7,020 nt of DNA from Oscillospiraceae bacterium (lineage in GTDB: Bacteria > Bacillota > Clostridia > Oscillospirales > Oscillospiraceae). Positions 4,927 to 7,020 of this stretch are shown here, one piece after another. Location: assembly GCA_902783825.1 (NCBI GenBank), contig CACZSJ010000207.1, positions 1-7,020 of the forward strand, given 5' to 3'. Numbering within the stretch: the stretch's first letter is position 1; each line of letters opens with the position of its first letter. Both the position numbers and the translations under genes were made by a program. A model generated the notes under the pieces. That model was given only the letters and a program-made list of their open reading frames with translations. It searched no databases and was not told the origin of the DNA.

Positions 4927-5586
4927 ATGGCATATACTGGACGTGAATTGATCGCGGCACGCTGCGCGAAATTCTTCAAAGACGGCGACTTTGTGAACCT
5001 GGGTATCGGCGTTCCTCTGATGTGCGTCAACTATCTGCCTGAGGGCGTGGATCTCTGGCTGGAGGCTGAGATCGGTGTGTGCGGCTGCGGCCCCATGCCC
5101 CACTACAGCCAGTGGGATATGAACATGGCCGACGCCGGCAGTCAGCCCATCTCGCTGATCAAGGGCGGCTCCTTCCTTCCCCATGACCGCTCCTTCGGCT
5201 TCATCCGCGGCGGCCACATCGATGCCACCGTGCTGGGCACGCTGCAGGTGGACGCGGAAGGCAACATCGCCAACTGGCTGATCCCCGGCAAGGTAGCCCC
5301 CGGCATGGGCGGCGCCATGGACCTGTGCGCCGGCGGCATCAAAAAGGTCATCGTTGCCACAGACCACTGCGAGAAAAGCGGCGCCTCCAAAATCCTCAAG
5401 AAGTGCACCCTGCCGCTGACAGGCGCCAAATGCGTCACCGATATCGTCACCGAGCGCTGCTACTTCCAGGTCACGCCCAATGGGCTGGTCCTGAAGGAGT
5501 TAGCTCCCGGCTACACCGTGGAAGACATTCGCGCCTGCACCGACGCGGACTTCACCGTGGCCGAGGATCTGGGCGTCATGGAATAA
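4927..5586 (+). CDS. Class I CoA-transferase, subunit B (3-oxoacid / AtoA-like)
   Basis: This 219-residue subunit carries the catalytic glutamate that forms the glutamyl-CoA thioester intermediate. Family landmarks run in order: V-N-L-G-I-G-V-P (23-30), N-Y-L-P-E-G (35-40), then the active-site strand L-E-A-E-I-G (45-50) with E48 aligned to the catalytic Glu. Later come F-I-R-G-G-H-I-D, V-L-G-T-L-Q-V-D, A-N-W-L-I-P-G-K, G-M-G-G-A-M-D-L and K-C-T-L-P-L-T-G. The usual S-E-N-G motif is here A-E-I-G: the Glu remains, but the neighbouring Ser and Asn are lost. Subunit A shows matching divergence, so this is probably a distinct subfamily rather than decay. Length is normal. ATG at 4927 is preceded by AAGGAGGT (4911-4918), which overlaps the TAA stop of subunit A, implying coupled, equal synthesis. 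A bidirectional terminator follows. Confidence 0.92.
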   Translation: MAYTGRELIAARCAKFFKDGDFVNLGIGVPLMCVNYLPEGVDLWLEAEIGVCGCGPMPHYSQWDMNMADAGSQPISLIKGGSFLPHDRSFGFIRGGHIDATVLGTLQVDAEGNIANWLIPGKVAPGMGGAMDLCAGGIKKVIVATDHCEKSGASKILKKCTLPLTGAKCVTDIVTERCYFQVTPNGLVLKELAPGYTVEDIRACTDADFTVAEDLGVME

Positions 5587-5610
5587 ACCCGGGCACTTCC
5601 CCAAGTATAG

Positions 5611-5663
5611 AAAAAGGCGTTGTCTCCCCCCGGCCGAACAGGCCGGAGAGAGACAACGCTTTT
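5611..5663. terminator. Bidirectional intrinsic terminator at the convergent junction
   Basis: GCGTTGTCTC (5617-5626) pairs with GAGACAACGC (5650-5659); inside it CCGGCC (5630-5635) pairs with GGCCGG (5641-5646) around a GAACA loop, with a 3x3 internal mismatch. The stem is flanked by AAAAA (5611-5615) and TTTT (5660-5663), so both strands end the hairpin with a U-run. It can stop the CoA-transferase transcript on + and the antiporter-subunit transcript on -. Confidence 0.88.
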
Positions 5664-5670
5664 CTCTTTG

Positions 5671-5694
5671 CGGCGGCGCGGACACGCGCCGCCG
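5671..5694. other. Very GC-rich perfect hairpin beside the terminator
   Basis: CGGCGGCGCG (5671-5680) is the exact reverse complement of CGCGCCGCCG (5685-5694) with a GACA loop. It begins six bases beyond the stop of the minus-strand gene and has no T-run on either side. It would be the first structure in that gene's 3' UTR, then the bidirectional terminator follows. An RNA-end stabiliser or transcription-pausing element is plausible. Confidence 0.65.
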
Positions 5695-5700
5695 TATGCC

Positions 5701-7020
5701 TTATTGCAGAAACAGGAAGACCAGGATTACCACCAGGCCCACGCTGAACATCAGCAGGCTGAAGGCCAGGCTGGCCAGATAGCCCCGCGTGCCCGCAGGC
5801 TGCCGCTCGTAGATGGTGAAGCGGTCGTTTTCCGCCGGGTACACGTAGCCGTTGTGATTGCCGCTGTAGAGCAGCACGCAAAAGCCCTTGCGCAGCAGCT
5901 CCGGCAGGGTGCTGACCGTGCGGGCCAGCAGCGCCCCCACAAAGGGCAGCAGCTGCAGCAGCGCCGGCCGGTAGATCAGATTCTCCAAATCCAGGACCCG
6001 CGGCCAGAGATCCAGATACTGTCCCTTCCGGATCATCAGCTTGCGCACCAGCAGCAGATACACCGCCAGGCCGATGGCGATGGAAATGGCGCTTCCCTTG
6101 AGATTGGTCAGCGTGAAGTAGTGTACCGCATGGTAGCCCGGCTCCACATGGAAGAAGCCGTCGGCCAGGGCGGCCAGCCTGTCCATGCTCAGATAGACCG
6201 TGCAGCCCAGCAGGGGGATCAGCGCGGCGCACAGGCCCAGCACCGTGCCGGAGCTCAGCTTGCACCACTTGCCGTTCATCCCGTCATACTTTGCCTGCAG
6301 GGCGGGGTCCTGGTTTTTCTCCACGCACACGCAGATAAAGAGCTTGAGCATGTAGGCCAGGGTCAGGCCACCAGAGAGCAGGAAGATCCACTCCGCCGCC
6401 CGGTAGGCGCCCGCCGCGTGGCCGGCGTGCTCCAGATGGTGGACGTACTCCACGATGCTCTCGTGCAGCAGGGTCTTGGACACGTAACCGCTGCCCCCGG
6501 GAATGCCCGCCAGACCGCACAGGCCCATGAGCATGGCAAAGGCAAACAGCGGCTTGCCCCGCCCGAAGCCGCGAATCCGGTTCAGCTCCAGCTGATGCAG
6601 GTTCATAAACACCGCGCCGGCGGCCAAGAACAGCGTCAGCTTGAACAGGGAGTGGTTGAGCATGTGCAGCACCAGACCGTGAACCGCCAGGGCGTTCTCC
6701 TCAGCCAGCAGCTCGCTCATGGCCACGCCCGTGAGGATGAAGCCGATCTGGCTCATAGAGGAGCAGGCCAGGGTGCGCTTGAGGTTGGTGCTGAACACGC
6801 CCAGCACCGCGCCGGTGGCCATGGTGATCATAGCCAGCACCAGCATCGTCTTGCCCCAGGCCGCATCGTGCAGGAAGAGTTTGGCCGACAGCACCAGGAT
6901 TCCGAACACGCCCGCCTTGGTGATGATACCCGACAGCAGGGCCGAAGCCGTAGCCGGGGCCACCGGGTGGGCGGCGGGCAGCCAGGTGTGCAGGGGCCAC
7001 ATGCCGCACTTGGCGCAGAA
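5701..7020 (-). CDS. Proton-conducting membrane subunit of the complex I / Mrp / membrane-bound hydrogenase family, C-terminal part
   Basis: The frame is open at the window edge and ends in TAA at 5703-5701, leaving 439 residues. The product is an antiporter-like membrane subunit (NuoL/NuoM, MrpA/MrpD, HycC/HyfB type) that couples ion movement to a redox complex or antiporter. Fragment residues 4-15 (K-C-G-M-W-P-L-H-T-W-L-P) form the family hallmark, with K4 at the position of the conserved channel Lys. A-A-H-P-V-A-P, S-A-L-L-S-G and K35 follow, then L-K-R (80-82), N-H-S-L-F-K (122-127) and Y-V-S-K (179-182). The A-H-P-x-A-P form is closer to hydrogenase/formate hydrogenlyase- and Mrp-type subunits than to NuoL; this is a judgement by eye. 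A long C-terminal extension has several more helices and a polar loop before a last helix. The ATG at 7002 is internal, since the hallmark continues upstream of it; by comparison with relatives, roughly 200 residues are missing. Confidence 0.85.
   Translation of the reverse strand, partial: FCAKCGMWPLHTWLPAAHPVAPATASALLSGIITKAGVFGILVLSAKLFLHDAAWGKTMLVLAMITMATGAVLGVFSTNLKRTLACSSMSQIGFILTGVAMSELLAEENALAVHGLVLHMLNHSLFKLTLFLAAGAVFMNLHQLELNRIRGFGRGKPLFAFAMLMGLCGLAGIPGGSGYVSKTLLHESIVEYVHHLEHAGHAAGAYRAAEWIFLLSGGLTLAYMLKLFICVCVEKNQDPALQAKYDGMNGKWCKLSSGTVLGLCAALIPLLGCTVYLSMDRLAALADGFFHVEPGYHAVHYFTLTNLKGSAISIAIGLAVYLLLVRKLMIRKGQYLDLWPRVLDLENLIYRPALLQLLPFVGALLARTVSTLPELLRKGFCVLLYSGNHNGYVYPAENDRFTIYERQPAGTRGYLASLAFSLLMFSVGLVVILVFLFLQ

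Noticed and set aside
4097..4960. Minus-strand open frame opposite CoA-transferase subunit A
   Set aside because: It is another antisense shadow of a well-supported gene, with no family resemblance.

Overview
The window comes from a GC-rich bacterial chromosome. It has strong purine-rich Shine-Dalgarno sites, two likely TTG starts, a TRAP transporter with separate small and large membrane subunits, a short acyl-CoA gene cluster and a complex I-like antiporter subunit. Together these suggest an anaerobic, high-GC member of the Clostridia (Oscillospiraceae-like, as in many gut butyrate producers). That placement is inferred from gene content and style; no rRNA or marker gene is present.

Region 1 (1-3111, + strand) is a transporter operon. 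It holds the 3' end of a TRAP solute-binding protein gene, then a perfect 15-bp intercistronic stem-loop and an 18-bp tandem duplication. The small (DctQ-like) and large (DctM-like) membrane subunits follow, overlapping by ATGA. A cytosolic glycerophosphodiester phosphodiesterase gene comes next, with its ribosome site overlapping the dctM stop, and a clear intrinsic terminator closes the unit. The layout recalls the ugp system, where a glycerophosphodiester importer is followed by the UgpQ phosphodiesterase, but here the importer is of TRAP type. The substrate is not proven.

Region 2 (3112-5663, + strand) begins with an AT-rich promoter island that has an extended -10. It drives a three-gene acyl-CoA unit: a crotonase-fold protein that lacks both hydratase glutamates but keeps a PaaG-type Asp, and the A and B subunits of a class I CoA-transferase. 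The catalytic Glu of subunit B is retained, but the usual signatures of both subunits are strongly altered. A plausible joint role is activation of a short carboxylate to its CoA thioester and double-bond isomerisation; the substrate is unknown.

Region 3 (5587-5700) is a convergent junction with a bidirectional intrinsic terminator and a second, very GC-rich perfect hairpin.

Region 4 (5701-7020, - strand) is the C-terminal part of a proton-conducting membrane subunit of the complex I / Mrp / membrane-bound hydrogenase family, cut by the window end.

No tRNA, rRNA, CRISPR array, insertion sequence or phage feature was seen.
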